From NCBI GenBank assembly GCA_964017155.1, contig OZ024856.1, positions 8,383,811 to 8,447,810 on the forward strand: DNA of 64,000 nucleotides, in the 5' to 3' direction. This DNA is from Oasisia sp. SBJ-2009 (Eukaryota; Annelida; Polychaeta; Sabellida; Siboglinidae). Positions 50,497 through 63,380 of the stretch are shown here, one piece after another. The notes under the pieces are model-generated. The model did no database searches and was not told the origin of the DNA. It saw only the letters and a program-made list of their open reading frames with translations. A program made the translations under genes and the position numbers. The stretch's first letter is position 1. Each line of letters starts with the position of its first letter.

Positions 50497-52559
50497 GTAG
50501 TACGACTATATTAAGATACTTTTTTTGGATTTTTGTATAGTCCAGACAACGAGGAATAAAGTGCACGGGGTTGAATTTCGATACTAATAGATAGTGATTT
50601 TCGAAATTTCGATAAACACCCCAAAGTGCGCTTGCGCCAATATAAGGGTATTTTCTCTTCTGAAAAATACAACGTACAAATACAGTTCGTTAGTTTTATG
50701 GATCGTCATCGGTTCCCTAACTAGAAATCGACTACAACTTGTCGAGCTTCCAAAATGGTGCCTATATTTCGGAAATTACGCTAATCACCCTCAAAGTGCG
50801 CTTACGCCAATGCAAAGTTATTTTCACATCTGAAACCTACAATGTACCACTACTCTTCGTGACATGTGTGGATTCGCATGATTCCCAGAACGAAGAGTCA
50901 AGTACAAGTGGGCGTGCTTCGATACTGGTACCTATTTTTTCCGAAATTACTGTAAACTCGCTTAAATGCGTTCGCGCCAAAACAACGGTATTGTCTCATC
51001 GGAAAACTACATCGTAGTACGACTATATTAAGATACTTTTTTTGGATTTGTGTAGTGCAGACAACGAGGAATAAAGTGCACGGGGTTGAATTTCGATACT
51101 AATAGATAGTGATTTTCGAAATTTCGATAAACACCCCTAAGTGCGCTTGCGCCAATATAAGGGTATTTTCTCTTCTGAAAAATACAACGTACAAATACAG
51201 TTCGTTAGTTTTATGGATCGTCATCGGTTCCCGAACTAGAAATCGACTACAACTTGTCGAGCTTCCAAAATGGTGCCTATATTTCGGAAATTACGCTAAT
51301 CACCCTCAAAGTGCGCTTACGCCAATGCAAAGTTATTTTCACATCTGAAACCTACAATGAACCACTACTCTTCGTGACATGTGTGGATTCGCATGATTCC
51401 CAGAACGAAGAGTCAAGTACAAGTGGGCGTGCTTCGATACTCGTACCTATTTTTTCCGAAATTACTGTAAACTCGCTTAAATGCGTTCGCGCCAAAACAA
51501 CGGTATTGTCTCATCGGAAAACTACATCGTAGTACGACTATATTAAAATACTTTTTTTGGATTTGTATAGTCCAGACAACGAGGAATAAAGTGCACGGGG
51601 TTGAATTTCGATACTAATAGATAGTGATTTTCGAAATTTCGATAAACACCCCTAAGTGCGCTTGCGCCAATATAAGGGTATTTTCTCTTCTGAAAAATAC
51701 AACGTACAAATACAGTTCGTTAGTTTTATGGATCGTCATCGGTTCCCGAACTAGAAATCGACTACAACTTGTCGAGCTTCCAAAATGGTGCCTATATTTC
51801 GGAAATTACGCTAATCACCCTCAAAGTGCGCTTACGCCAATGCAAAGTTATTTTCACATCTGAAACCTACAATGTACCACTACTCTTCGTGACATGTGTG
51901 GATTCGCATGATTCCCAGAACGAAGAGTCAAGTACAAGTGGGCGTGCTTCGATACTCGTACCTATTTTTTCCGAAATTACTGTAAACTCGCTTAAATGCG
52001 TTCGCGCCAAAACAACGGTATTGTCTCATCGGAAAACTACAACGTAGTACCACTATAATTATATAGTTTTTTTTGGATTTGCACAGGCCAGACAACGAGG
52101 AATAAAGTACAAGTGGTTGAATTTCGATACTAATAGATAGTGGCTTTGGAAATTGCGAGAAACACCCCAAAATGCGCTTACGCCAATATAAGGGTATTTT
52201 CTCTTCTGAAAAATACAACTTACCAATACAGTTCGTTAGTTTTATGGATCGTCATCGGTTCCCGGACTAGAAATCAACTACAACTTGTCGAGCTTCCAAA
52301 ATGGTGCCTATATTTCGGAAATTACGCTAATCACCCTCAAAGTTCGCTTACGCCAATGCAAAATAATTTTCACATCTGAAACCTACAATGTACCACTACT
52401 ATTCGTGACATGTGTGGATTCGCATGATTCCCAGAACGAAGAGTCAAGTACAAGTGGGCGTGCTTCGATACTCGTACCTATTTTTTCCGAAATTACTGTA
52501 AACTCGCTTAAATGCGTTCGCGCCAAAACAACGGTATTGTCTCATCGGAAAACTACATC
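50497..52559 (+). repeat. Higher-order unit 30: A-A-A-B tetramer (2,063 bp)
   Basis: Monomers start at 50497 (A, 517 bp because of ggatttttg, cctaactag, actggtacc), 51014 (A, gtgtagtgcag, cccctaagtg, tgaaccac), 51529 (A, cccctaagtg, private attaaaat) and 52044 (B/A recombinant with aaataatttt). The three A copies match unit 10. Confidence 0.9.
52044..52559 (+). repeat. Recombinant monomer, B front and A end
   Basis: Type B up to ctattc (52401) and type A from gacatgtg (52410) onward, including catgattcccagaac and ttccgaaatt. The same junction is seen in the monomers at 54105, 58743 and 60804. It is the reciprocal arrangement to the recombinant at 11338, though the crossover point differs. 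Confidence 0.85.
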
Positions 52560-54620
52560 GTAGTACGACTATATTAAGATACTTTTTTTGGATTTGTATA
52601 GTGCAGACAACGAGGAATAAAGTGCACGGGGTTGAATTTCGATACTAATAGATAGTGATTTTCGAAATTTCGATAAACACCCCAAAGTGCGCTTGCGCCA
52701 ATATAAGGGTATTTTCTCTTCTGAAAAATACAACGTACAAATACAGTTCGTTAGTTTTATGGATCGTCATCGGTTCCTGAACTAGAAATCGACTACAACT
52801 TGTCGAGCTTCCAAAATTGTGCCTATATTTCGGAAATTACGCTAATCACCCTCAAAGTGCGCTTACGCCAATGCAAAGTTATTTTCACATCTGAAACCTA
52901 CAATGTACCACTACTCTTCGTGACATGTGTGGATTCGCATGATTCCCAGAACGAAGAGTCAAGTACAAGTGGGCGTGCTTCGATACTCGTACCTATTTTT
53001 TCCGAAATTACTGTAAACTCGCTTAAATGCGTTCGCGCCAAAACAACGGTATTGTCTCATCGGAAAACTACATCGTAGTACGACTATATTAAGATACTTT
53101 TTTTGGATTTGTGTAGTGCAGACAACGAGGAATAAAGTGCACGGGGTTGAATTTCGATACTAATAGATAGTGATTTTCGAAATTTCGATGAACACCCCAA
53201 AGTGCGCTTGCGCCAATATAAGGGTATTTTCTCTTCTGAAAAATACAACGTACAAATACAGTTCGTTAGTTTTATGGATCGTCATCGGTTCCCGAACTAG
53301 AAATCGACTACAACTTGTCGAGCTTCCAAAATGGTGCCTATATTTCGGAAATTACGCTAATCACCCTCAAAGTGCGCTTACGCCAATGCAAAGTTATTTT
53401 CACATCTGAAACCTACAATGTACCACTACTCTTCGTGACATGTGTGGATTCGCATGATTCCCAGAACGAAGAGTCAAGTACAAGTGGGCGTGCTTCGATA
53501 CTCGTACCTATTTTTTCCGAAATTACTGTAAACTCGCTTAAATGCGTTCGCGCCAAAACAACGTTATTGTCTCATCGGAAAACTACATCGTAGTACGACT
53601 ATATTAAGATACTTTTTTTGGATTTGTATAGTCCAGACAACGAGGAATAAAGTGCACGGGGTTGAATTTCGATACTAATAGATAGTGATTTTCGAAATTT
53701 CGATAAACACCCCTAAGTGCGCTTGCGCCAATATAAGGGTATTTTCTCTTCTGAAAAATACAACGTACAAATACAGTTCGTTAGTTTTATGGATCGTCAT
53801 CGGTTCCCGAACTAGAAATCGACTACAACTTGTCGAGCTTCCAAAATGGTGCCTATATTTCGGAAATTACGCTAATCACCCTCAAAGTGCGCTTACGCCA
53901 ATGCAAAGTTATTTTCACATCTGAAACCTACAATGTACCACTACTCTTCGTGACATGTGTGGATTCGCATGATTCCCAGAACGAAGAGTCAAGTACAAGT
54001 GGGCGTGCTTCGATACTCGTACCTATTTTTTCCGAAATTACTGCAAACTCGCTTAAATGCGTTCGCGCCAAAACAACGGTATTGTCTCATCGGAAAACTA
54101 CAACGTAGTACCACTATAATTATATAGTTTTTTTTGGATTTGCACAGGCCAGACAACGAGGAATAAAGTACAAGTGGTTGAATTTCGATACTAATAGATA
54201 GTGGCTTTGGAAATTGCGAGAAACACCCCAAAATGCGCTTACGCCAATATAAGGGTATTTTCTCTTCTGAAAAATACAACTTACCAATACAGTTCGTTAG
54301 TTTTATGGATCGTCATCGGTTCCCGGACTAGAAATCAACTACAACTTGTCGAGCTTCCAAAATGGTGCCTATATTTCGGAAATTACGCTAATCACCCTCA
54401 AAGTTCGCTTACGCCAATGCAAAATTATTTTCACATCTGAAACCTACAATGTACCACTACTATTCGTGACATGTGTGGATTCGCATGATTCCCAGAACGA
54501 AGAGTCAAGTACAAGTGGGCGTGCTTCGATACTCGTACCTATTTTTTCCGAAATTACTGTAAACTCGCTTAAATGCGTTCGCGCCAAAACAACGGTATTG
54601 TCTCATCGGAAAACTACATC
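52560..54620 (+). repeat. Higher-order unit 31: A-A-A-B tetramer (2,061 bp)
   Basis: Monomers start at 52560 (A, gtgcagac, ggttcctg, aaaattgtg), 53075 (A, gtgtagtgcag, cgatgaac, aacgttatt), 53590 (A, cccctaagtg, private actgcaaac) and 54105 (B/A recombinant). Confidence 0.9.
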
Positions 54621-56681
54621 GTAGTACGACTATATTAAGATACTTTTTTTGGATTTGTATAGTGCAGACAACGAGGAATAAAGTGCACGGGGTTGAATTT
54701 CGATACTAATAGATAGTGATTTTCGAAATTTCGATAAACACCCCAAAGTGCGCTTGCGCCAATATAAGGGTATTTTCTCTTCTGAAAAATACAACGTACA
54801 AATACAGTTCGTTAGTTTTATGGATCGTCATCGGTTCCTGAACTAGAAATCGACTACAACTTGTCGAGCTTCCAAAATTGTGCCTATATTTCGGAAATTA
54901 CGCTAATCACCCTCAAAGTGCGCTTACGCCAATGCAAAGTTATTTTCACATCTGAAACCTACAATGTACCACTACTCTTCGTGACATGTGTGGATTCGCA
55001 TGATTCCCAGAACGAAGAGTCAAGTACAAGTGGGCGTGCTTCGATACTCGTACCTATTTTTTCCGAAATTACTGTAAACTCGCTTAAATGCGTTCGCGCC
55101 AAAACAACGGTATTGTCTCATCGGAAAACTACATCGTAGTACGACTATATTAAGATACTTTTTTTGGATTTGTGTAGTGCAGACAACGAGGAATAAAGTG
55201 CACGGGGTTGAATTTCGATACTAATAGATAGTGATTTTCGAAATTTCGATGAACACCCCAAAGTGCGCTTGCGCCAATATAAGGGTATTTTCTCTTCTGA
55301 AAAATACAACGTACAAATACAGTTCGTTAGTTTTATGGATCGTCATCGGTTCCCGAACTAGAAATCGACTACAAATTGTCGAGCTTCCAAAATGGTGCCT
55401 ATATTTCGGAAATTACGCTAATCACCCTCAAAGTGCGCTTACGCCAATGCAAAGTTATTTTCACATCTGAAACCTACAACGTACCACTACTCTTCGTGAC
55501 ATGTGTGGATTCGCATGATTCCCAGAACGAAGATTCAAGTACAATTGGGCGTGCTTCGATACTCGTACCTATTTTTTCCGAAATTACTGTAAACTCGCTA
55601 AAATGCGTTCGCGCCAAAACAACGTTATTGTCTCATCGGAAAACTACATCGTAGTACGACTATATTAAGATACTTTTTTTGGATTTGTATAGTCCAGACA
55701 ACGAGGAATAAAGTGCACGGGGTTGAATTTCGATACTAATAGATAGTGATTTTCGAAATTTCGATAAACACCCCTAAGTGCGCTTGCGCCAATATAAGGG
55801 TATTTTCTCTTCTGAAAAATACAACGTACAAATACAGTTCGTTAGTTTTATGGATCGTCATCGGTTCCCGAACTAGAAATCGACTACAACTTGTCGAGCT
55901 TCCAAAATGGTGCCTATATTTCGGAAATTACGCTAATCACCCTCAAAGTGCGCTTACGCCAATGCAAAGTTATTTTCACATCTGAAACCTACAATGTACC
56001 ACTACTCTTCGTGACATGTGTGGATTCGCATGATTCCCAGAACGAAGAGTCAAGTACAAGTGGGCGTGCTTCGATACTCGTACCTATTTTTTCCGAAATT
56101 ACTGTAAACTCGCTTAAATGCGTTCGCGCCAAAACAACGGTATTGTCTCATCGGAAAACTACAACGTAGTACCACTATAATTATATAGTTTTTTTTGGAT
56201 TTGCACAGGCCAGACAACGAGGAATAAAGTACAAGTGGTTGAATTTCGATACTAATAGATAGTGGCTTTGGAAATTGCGAGAAACACCCCAAAATGCGCT
56301 TACGCCAATATAAGGGTATTTTCTCTTCTGAAAAATACAACTTACCAATACAGTTCGTTAGTTTTATGGATCGTCATCGGTTCCCGGACTAGAAATCAAC
56401 TACAACTTGTCGAGCTTCCAAAATGGTGCCTATATTTCGGAAATTACGCTAATCACCCTCAAAGTTCGCTTACGCCAATGCAAAATTATTTTCACATCTG
56501 AAACCTACAATGTACCACTACTATTCGTGACCTTTGTGGATTCGCATGGTTCCCAGGGCGAAGAGTCAAGTACAAGTGGTCCTGCTTCGATACGCGTACC
56601 TATTTTTTTGGAAATTACGTTAAACTCCCTTAAATGCGTTCGCGCCAAATTAACGGTATTATCTCATCGGAAAACTACATC
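54621..56681 (+). repeat. Higher-order unit 32: A-A-A-B tetramer (2,061 bp)
   Basis: Monomers start at 54621 (A, gtgcagac, ggttcctg, aaaattgtg), 55136 (A, gtgtagtgcag, cgatgaac, aacgttatt plus five further private changes), 55651 (A, cccctaagtg) and 56166 (ordinary B). The first two A copies repeat unit 31 at an offset of 2,061 bp. Confidence 0.9.
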
Positions 56682-58227
56682 GTAGTACGACTATATTAAG
56701 ATACTTTTTTTGGATTTGTATAGTCCAGACAACGAGGAATAAAGTGCACGGGGTTGAATTTCGATACTAATAGATAGTGATTTTCGAAATTTCGTTAAAC
56801 ACCCCAAAGTGCGCTTGCGCCAATATAAGGGTATTTTCTCTTCTGAAAAATACAACGTACAAATACAGTTCGTTAGTTTTATGGATCGTCATCGGTTCCC
56901 GAACTAGAAATCGACTACAACTTGTCGAGCTTCCAAAATGGTGCCTATATTTCGGAAATTACGCTAATCACCCTCAAAGTGCGCTTACGCCAATGCAAAG
57001 TTATTTTCACATCTGAAACCTACAATGTACCACTAGTCTTCGTGACATGTGTGGATTCGCATGATTCCCAGAACGAAGAGTCAAGTACAAGTGGGCGTGC
57101 TTCGATACTCGTACCTATTTTTTCCGAAATTACTGTAAACTCGCTTAAATGCGTTCGCGCCAAAACAACGGTATTGTCTCATCGGAAAACTACATCGTAG
57201 TACGACTATATTAAGATACTTTTTTTGGATTTGTATAGTGCAGACAACGAGGAATAAAGTGCACGGGGTTGAATTTCGATACTAATAGATAGTGATTTTC
57301 GAAATTTCGATAAACACCCCAAAGTGCGCTTGCGCCAATATAAGGGTATTTTCTCTTCTGAAAAATACAACGTACAAATACAGTTCGTTAGTTTTATGGA
57401 TCGTCATCGGTTCCCGAACTAGAAATCGACTACAACTTGTCGAGCTTCAAAAATGGTGCCTATATTTCGGAAATTACGCTAATCACCCTCAAAGTGCGCT
57501 TACGCCAATGCAAAGTTATTTTCACATCTGAAACCTACAATGTACCACTACTCTTCGTGACATGTGTGGATTCGCATGATTCCCAGAACGAAGAGTCAAG
57601 TACAAGTGGGCGTGCTTCGATACTCGTACCTATTTTTTCCGAAATTACTGTAAACTCGCTTAAATGCGTTCGCGCCAAAACAACGGTATTGTCTCATCGG
57701 AAAACTACAACGTAGTGCCACTATAATTATATAGTTTTTTTTGGATTTGCACAGGCCAGACAACGAGGAATAAAGTACAAGTGGTTGAATTTCGATACTA
57801 ATAGATAGTGGCTTTGGAAATTGCGAGAAACACCCCAAAATGCGCTTACGCCAATATAAGGGTATTTTCTCTTCTGAAAAATACAACTTACCAATACAGT
57901 TCGTTAGTTTTATGGATCGTCATCGGTTCCCGGACTAGAAATCAACTACAACTTGTCGAGCTTCCAAAATGGTGCCTATATTTCGGAAATTACGCTAATC
58001 ACCCTCAAAGTTCGCTTACGCCAATGCAAAATTATTTTCACATCTGAAACCTACAATGTACCACTACTATTCGTGACCTTTGTGGATTCGCATGGTTCCC
58101 AGGGCGAAGAGTCAAGTACAAGTGGTCCTGCTTCGATATGCGTACCTATTTTTTTGGAAATTACGTTAAACTCCCTTAAATGCGTTCGCGCCAAATTAAC
58201 GGTATTATCTCATCGGAAAACTACATC
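56682..58227 (+). repeat. Higher-order unit 33: A-A-B trimer
   Basis: Monomers start at 56682 (A, private cgttaaac and ctagtctt), 57197 (A, gtgcagac, private cttcaaaaatgg) and 57712 (B, private gtagtgcc and gatatgcg, which abolishes the ACGCGT site). Confidence 0.9.
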
Positions 58228-59258
58228 GTAGTACGAATATATTAAGATACTTTTTTTGGATTTGTATAGTCCAGACAACGAGGAATAAAGTGCACGGGGT
58301 TGAATTTCGATACTAATAGATAGTGATTTTCGAAATTTCGATAAACACCCCAAAGTGAGCTTGCGCCAATATAAGGGTATTTTCTCTTCTGAAAAATACA
58401 ACGTACAAATACAGTTCGTTAGTTTTATGGATCGTCATCGGTTCCCGAACTAGAAATCGACTACAACTTGTCGAGCTTCCAAAATGGTGCCTATATTTCG
58501 GAAATTACGCTAATCACCCTCAAAGTGCGCTTACGCCAATGCAAAGTTATTTTCACATCTGAAACCTACAATGTACCACTACTCTTCGTGACATGTGTGG
58601 ATTCGCATGATTCCCAGAACGAAGAGTCAAGTACAAGTGGGCGTGCTTCGATACTCGTACCTATTTTTTCCGAAATTACTGTAAACTCGCTTAAATGCGT
58701 TCGCGCCAAAACAACGGTATTGTCTCATCGGAAAACTACAACGTAGTACCACTATAATTATATAGTTTTTTTTGGATTTGCACAGGCCAGACAACGAGGA
58801 ATAAAGTACAAGTGGTTGAATTTCGATACTAATAGATAGTGGCTTTGGAAATTGCGAGAAACACCCCAAAATGCGCTTACGCCAATATAAGGGTATTTTC
58901 TCTTCTGAAAAATACAACTTACCAATACAGTTCGTTAGTTTTATGGATCGTCATCGGTTCCCGGACTAGAAATCAACTACAACTTGTCGAGCTTCCAAAA
59001 TGGTGCCTATATTTCGGAAATTACGCTAATCACCCTCAAAGTTCGCTTACGCCAATGCAAAATAATTTTCACATCTGAAACCTACAATGTACCACTACTA
59101 TTCGTGACATGTGTGGATTCGCATGATTCCCAGAACGAAGAGTCAAGTACAAGTGGGCGTGCTTCGATACTCGTACCTATTTTTTCCGAAATTACTGTAA
59201 ACTCGCTTAAATGCGTTCGCGCCAAAACAACGGTATTGTCTCATCGGAAAACTACATC
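58228..59258 (+). repeat. Higher-order unit 34: A-B dimer (1,031 bp)
   Basis: Monomers start at 58228 (A, acgaatata, private aagtgagc) and 58743 (B/A recombinant with aaataatttt). The second copy of the 6,699-bp duplication starts inside this dimer, which probably explains the irregular unit. Confidence 0.9.
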
Positions 59259-61319
59259 GTAGTACGACTATATTAAGATACTTTTTTTGGATTTGTATAG
59301 TGCAGACAACGAGGAATAAAGTGCACGGGGTTGAATTTCGATACTAATAGATAGTGATTTTCGAAATTTCGATAAACACCCCAAAGTGCGCTTGCGCCAA
59401 TATAAGGGTATTTTCTCTTCTGAAAAATACAACGTACAAATACAGTTCGTTAGTTTTATGGATCGTCATCGGTTCCTGAACTAGAAATCGACTACAACTT
59501 GTCGAGCTTCCAAAATTGTGCCTATATTTCGGAAATTACGCTAATCACCCTCAAAGTGCGCTTACGCCAATGCAAAGTTATTTTCACATCTGAAACCTAC
59601 AATGTACCACTACTCTTCGTGACATGTGTGGATTCGCATGATTCCCAGAACGAAGAGTCAAGTACAAGTGGGCGTGCTTCGATACTCGTACCTATTTTTT
59701 CCGAAATTACTGTAAACTCGCTTAAATGCGTTCGCGCCAAAACAACGGTATTGTCTCATCGGAAAACTACATCGTAGTACGACTATATTAAGATACTTTT
59801 TTTGGATTTGTGTAGTGCAGACAACGAGGAATAAAGTGCACGGGGTTGAATTTCGATACTAATAGATAGTGATTTTCGAAATTTCGATGAACACCCCAAA
59901 GTGCGCTTGCGCCAATATAAGGGTATTTTCTCTTCTGAAAAATACAACGTACAAATACAGTTCGTTAGTTTTATGGATCGTCATCGGTTCCCGAACTAGA
60001 AATCGACTACAACTTGTCGAGCTTCCAAAATGGTGCCTATATTTCGGAAATTACGCTAATCACCCTCAAAGTGCGCTTACGCCAATGCAAAGTTATTTTC
60101 ACATCTGAAACCTACAATGTACCACTACTCTTCGTGACATGTGTGGATTCGCATGATTCCCAGAACGAAGAGTCAAGTACAAGTGGGCGTGCTTCGATAC
60201 TCGTACCTATTTTTTCCGAAATTACTGTAAACTCGCTTAAATGCGTTCGCGCCAAAACAACGTTATTGTCTCATCGGAAAACTACATCGTAGTACGACTA
60301 TATTAAGATACTTTTTTTGGATTTGTATAGTCCAGACAACGAGGAATAAAGTGCACGGGGTTGAATTTCGATACTAATAGATAGTGATTTTCGAAATTTC
60401 GATAAACACCCCTAAGTGCGCTTGCGCCAATATAAGGGTATTTTCTCTTCTGAAAAATACAACGTACAAATACAGTTCGTTAGTTTTATGGATCGTCATC
60501 GGTTCCCGAACTAGAAATCGACTACAACTTGTCGAGCTTCCAAAATGGTGCCTATATTTCGGAAATTACGCTAATCACCCTCAAAGTGCGCTTACGCCAA
60601 TGCAAAGTTATTTTCACATCTGAAACCTACAATGTACCACTACTCTTCGTGACATGTGTGGATTCGCATGATTCCCAGAACGAAGAGTCAAGTACAAGTG
60701 GGCGTGCTTCGATACTCGTACCTATTTTTTCCGAAATTACTGCAAACTCGCTTAAATGCGTTCGCGCCAAAACAACGGTATTGTCTCATCGGAAAACTAC
60801 AACGTAGTACCACTATAATTATATAGTTTTTTTTGGATTTGCACAGGCCAGACAACGAGGAATAAAGTACAAGTGGTTGAATTTCGATACTAATAGATAG
60901 TGGCTTTGGAAATTGCGAGAAACACCCCAAAATGCGCTTACGCCAATATAAGGGTATTTTCTCTTCTGAAAAATACAACTTACCAATACAGTTCGTTAGT
61001 TTTATGGATCGTCATCGGTTCCCGGACTAGAAATCAACTACAACTTGTCGAGCTTCCAAAATGGTGCCTATATTTCGGAAATTACGCTAATCACCCTCAA
61101 AGTTCGCTTACGCCAATGCAAAATTATTTTCACATCTGAAACCTACAATGTACCACTACTATTCGTGACATGTGTGGATTCGCATGATTCCCAGAACGAA
61201 GAGTCAAGTACAAGTGGGCGTGCTTCGATACTCGTACCTATTTTTTCCGAAATTACTGTAAACTCGCTTAAATGCGTTCGCGCCAAAACAACGGTATTGT
61301 CTCATCGGAAAACTACATC
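59259..61319 (+). repeat. Higher-order unit 35: A-A-A-B tetramer (2,061 bp)
   Basis: Monomers start at 59259, 59774, 60289 (A) and 60804 (B/A recombinant). It repeats unit 31 at an offset of 6,699 bp, including ggttcctg, aaaattgtg, aacgttatt and actgcaaac. Confidence 0.9.
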
Positions 61320-63380
61320 GTAGTACGACTATATTAAGATACTTTTTTTGGATTTGTATAGTGCAGACAACGAGGAATAAAGTGCACGGGGTTGAATTTC
61401 GATACTAATAGATAGTGATTTTCGAAATTTCGATAAACACCCCAAAGTGCGCTTGCGCCAATATAAGGGTATTTTCTCTTCTGAAAAATACAACGTACAA
61501 ATACAGTTCGTTAGTTTTATGGATCGTCATCGGTTCCTGAACTAGAAATCGACTACAACTTGTCGAGCTTCCAAAATTGTGCCTATATTTCGGAAATTAC
61601 GCTAATCACCCTCAAAGTGCGCTTACGCCAATGCAAAGTTATTTTCACATCTGAAACCTACAATGTACCACTACTCTTCGTGACATGTGTGGATTCGCAT
61701 GATTCCCAGAACGAAGAGTCAAGTACAAGTGGGCGTGCTTCGATACTCGTACCTATTTTTTCCGAAATTACTGTAAACTCGCTTAAATGCGTTCGCGCCA
61801 AAACAACGGTATTGTCTCATCGGAAAACTACATCGTAGTACGACTATATTAAGATACTTTTTTTGGATTTGTGTAGTGCAGACAACGAGGAATAAAGTGC
61901 ACGGGGTTGAATTTCGATACTAATAGATAGTGATTTTCGAAATTTCGATGAACACCCCAAAGTGCGCTTGCGCCAATATAAGGGTATTTTCTCTTCTGAA
62001 AAATACAACGTACAAATACAGTTCGTTAGTTTTATGGATCGTCATCGGTTCCCGAACTAGAAATCGACTACAAATTGTCGAGCTTCCAAAATGGTGCCTA
62101 TATTTCGGAAATTACGCTAATCACCCTCAAAGTGCGCTTACGCCAATGCAAAGTTATTTTCACATCTGAAACCTACAACGTACCACTACTCTTCGTGACA
62201 TGTGTGGATTCGCATGATTCCCAGAACGAAGATTCAAGTACAATTGGGCGTGCTTCGATACTCGTACCTATTTTTTCCGAAATTACTGTAAACTCGCTAA
62301 AATGCGTTCGCGCCAAAACAACGTTATTGTCTCATCGGAAAACTACATCGTAGTACGACTATATTAAGATACTTTTTTTGGATTTGTATAGTCCAGACAA
62401 CGAGGAATAAAGTGCACGGGGTTGAATTTCGATACTAATAGATAGTGATTTTCGAAATTTCGATAAACACCCCTAAGTGCGCTTGCGCCAATATAAGGGT
62501 ATTTTCTCTTCTGAAAAATACAACGTACAAATACAGTTCGTTAGTTTTATGGATCGTCATCGGTTCCCGAACTAGAAATCGACTACAACTTGTCGAGCTT
62601 CCAAAATGGTGCCTATATTTCGGAAATTACGCTAATCACCCTCAAAGTGCGCTTACGCCAATGCAAAGTTATTTTCACATCTGAAACCTACAATGTACCA
62701 CTACTCTTCGTGACATGTGTGGATTCGCATGATTCCCAGAACGAAGAGTCAAGTACAAGTGGGCGTGCTTCGATACTCGTACCTATTTTTTCCGAAATTA
62801 CTGTAAACTCGCTTAAATGCGTTCGCGCCAAAACAACGGTATTGTCTCATCGGAAAACTACAACGTAGTACCACTATAATTATATAGTTTTTTTTGGATT
62901 TGCACAGGCCAGACAACGAGGAATAAAGTACAAGTGGTTGAATTTCGATACTAATAGATAGTGGCTTTGGAAATTGCGAGAAACACCCCAAAATGCGCTT
63001 ACGCCAATATAAGGGTATTTTCTCTTCTGAAAAATACAACTTACCAATACAGTTCGTTAGTTTTATGGATCGTCATCGGTTCCCGGACTAGAAATCAACT
63101 ACAACTTGTCGAGCTTCCAAAATGGTGCCTATATTTCGGAAATTACGCTAATCACCCTCAAAGTTCGCTTACGCCAATGCAAAATTATTTTCACATCTGA
63201 AACCTACAATGTACCACTACTATTCGTGACCTTTGTGGATTCGCATGGTTCCCAGGGCGAAGAGTCAAGTACAAGTGGTCCTGCTTCGATACGCGTACCT
63301 ATTTTTTTGGAAATTACGTTAAACTCCCTTAAATGCGTTCGCGCCAAATTAACGGTATTATCTCATCGGAAAACTACATC
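61320..63380 (+). repeat. Higher-order unit 36: A-A-A-B tetramer (2,061 bp)
   Basis: Monomers start at 61320, 61835, 62350 (A) and 62865 (ordinary B). It repeats unit 32 at an offset of 6,699 bp, including all five extra private changes of the second A. Confidence 0.9.

Noticed and set aside
6700..52559. One single ~11 kb duplication with a constant ~34.52 kb offset (6700 to 41224 and 15976 to 50497)
   Set aside because: Both ends show nearly the same offset, but the material between (10,822-15,975 versus 45,346-50,496) does not line up in the same register. At least one deletion and two inserted trimers are needed, so similar offsets may be partly coincidence.
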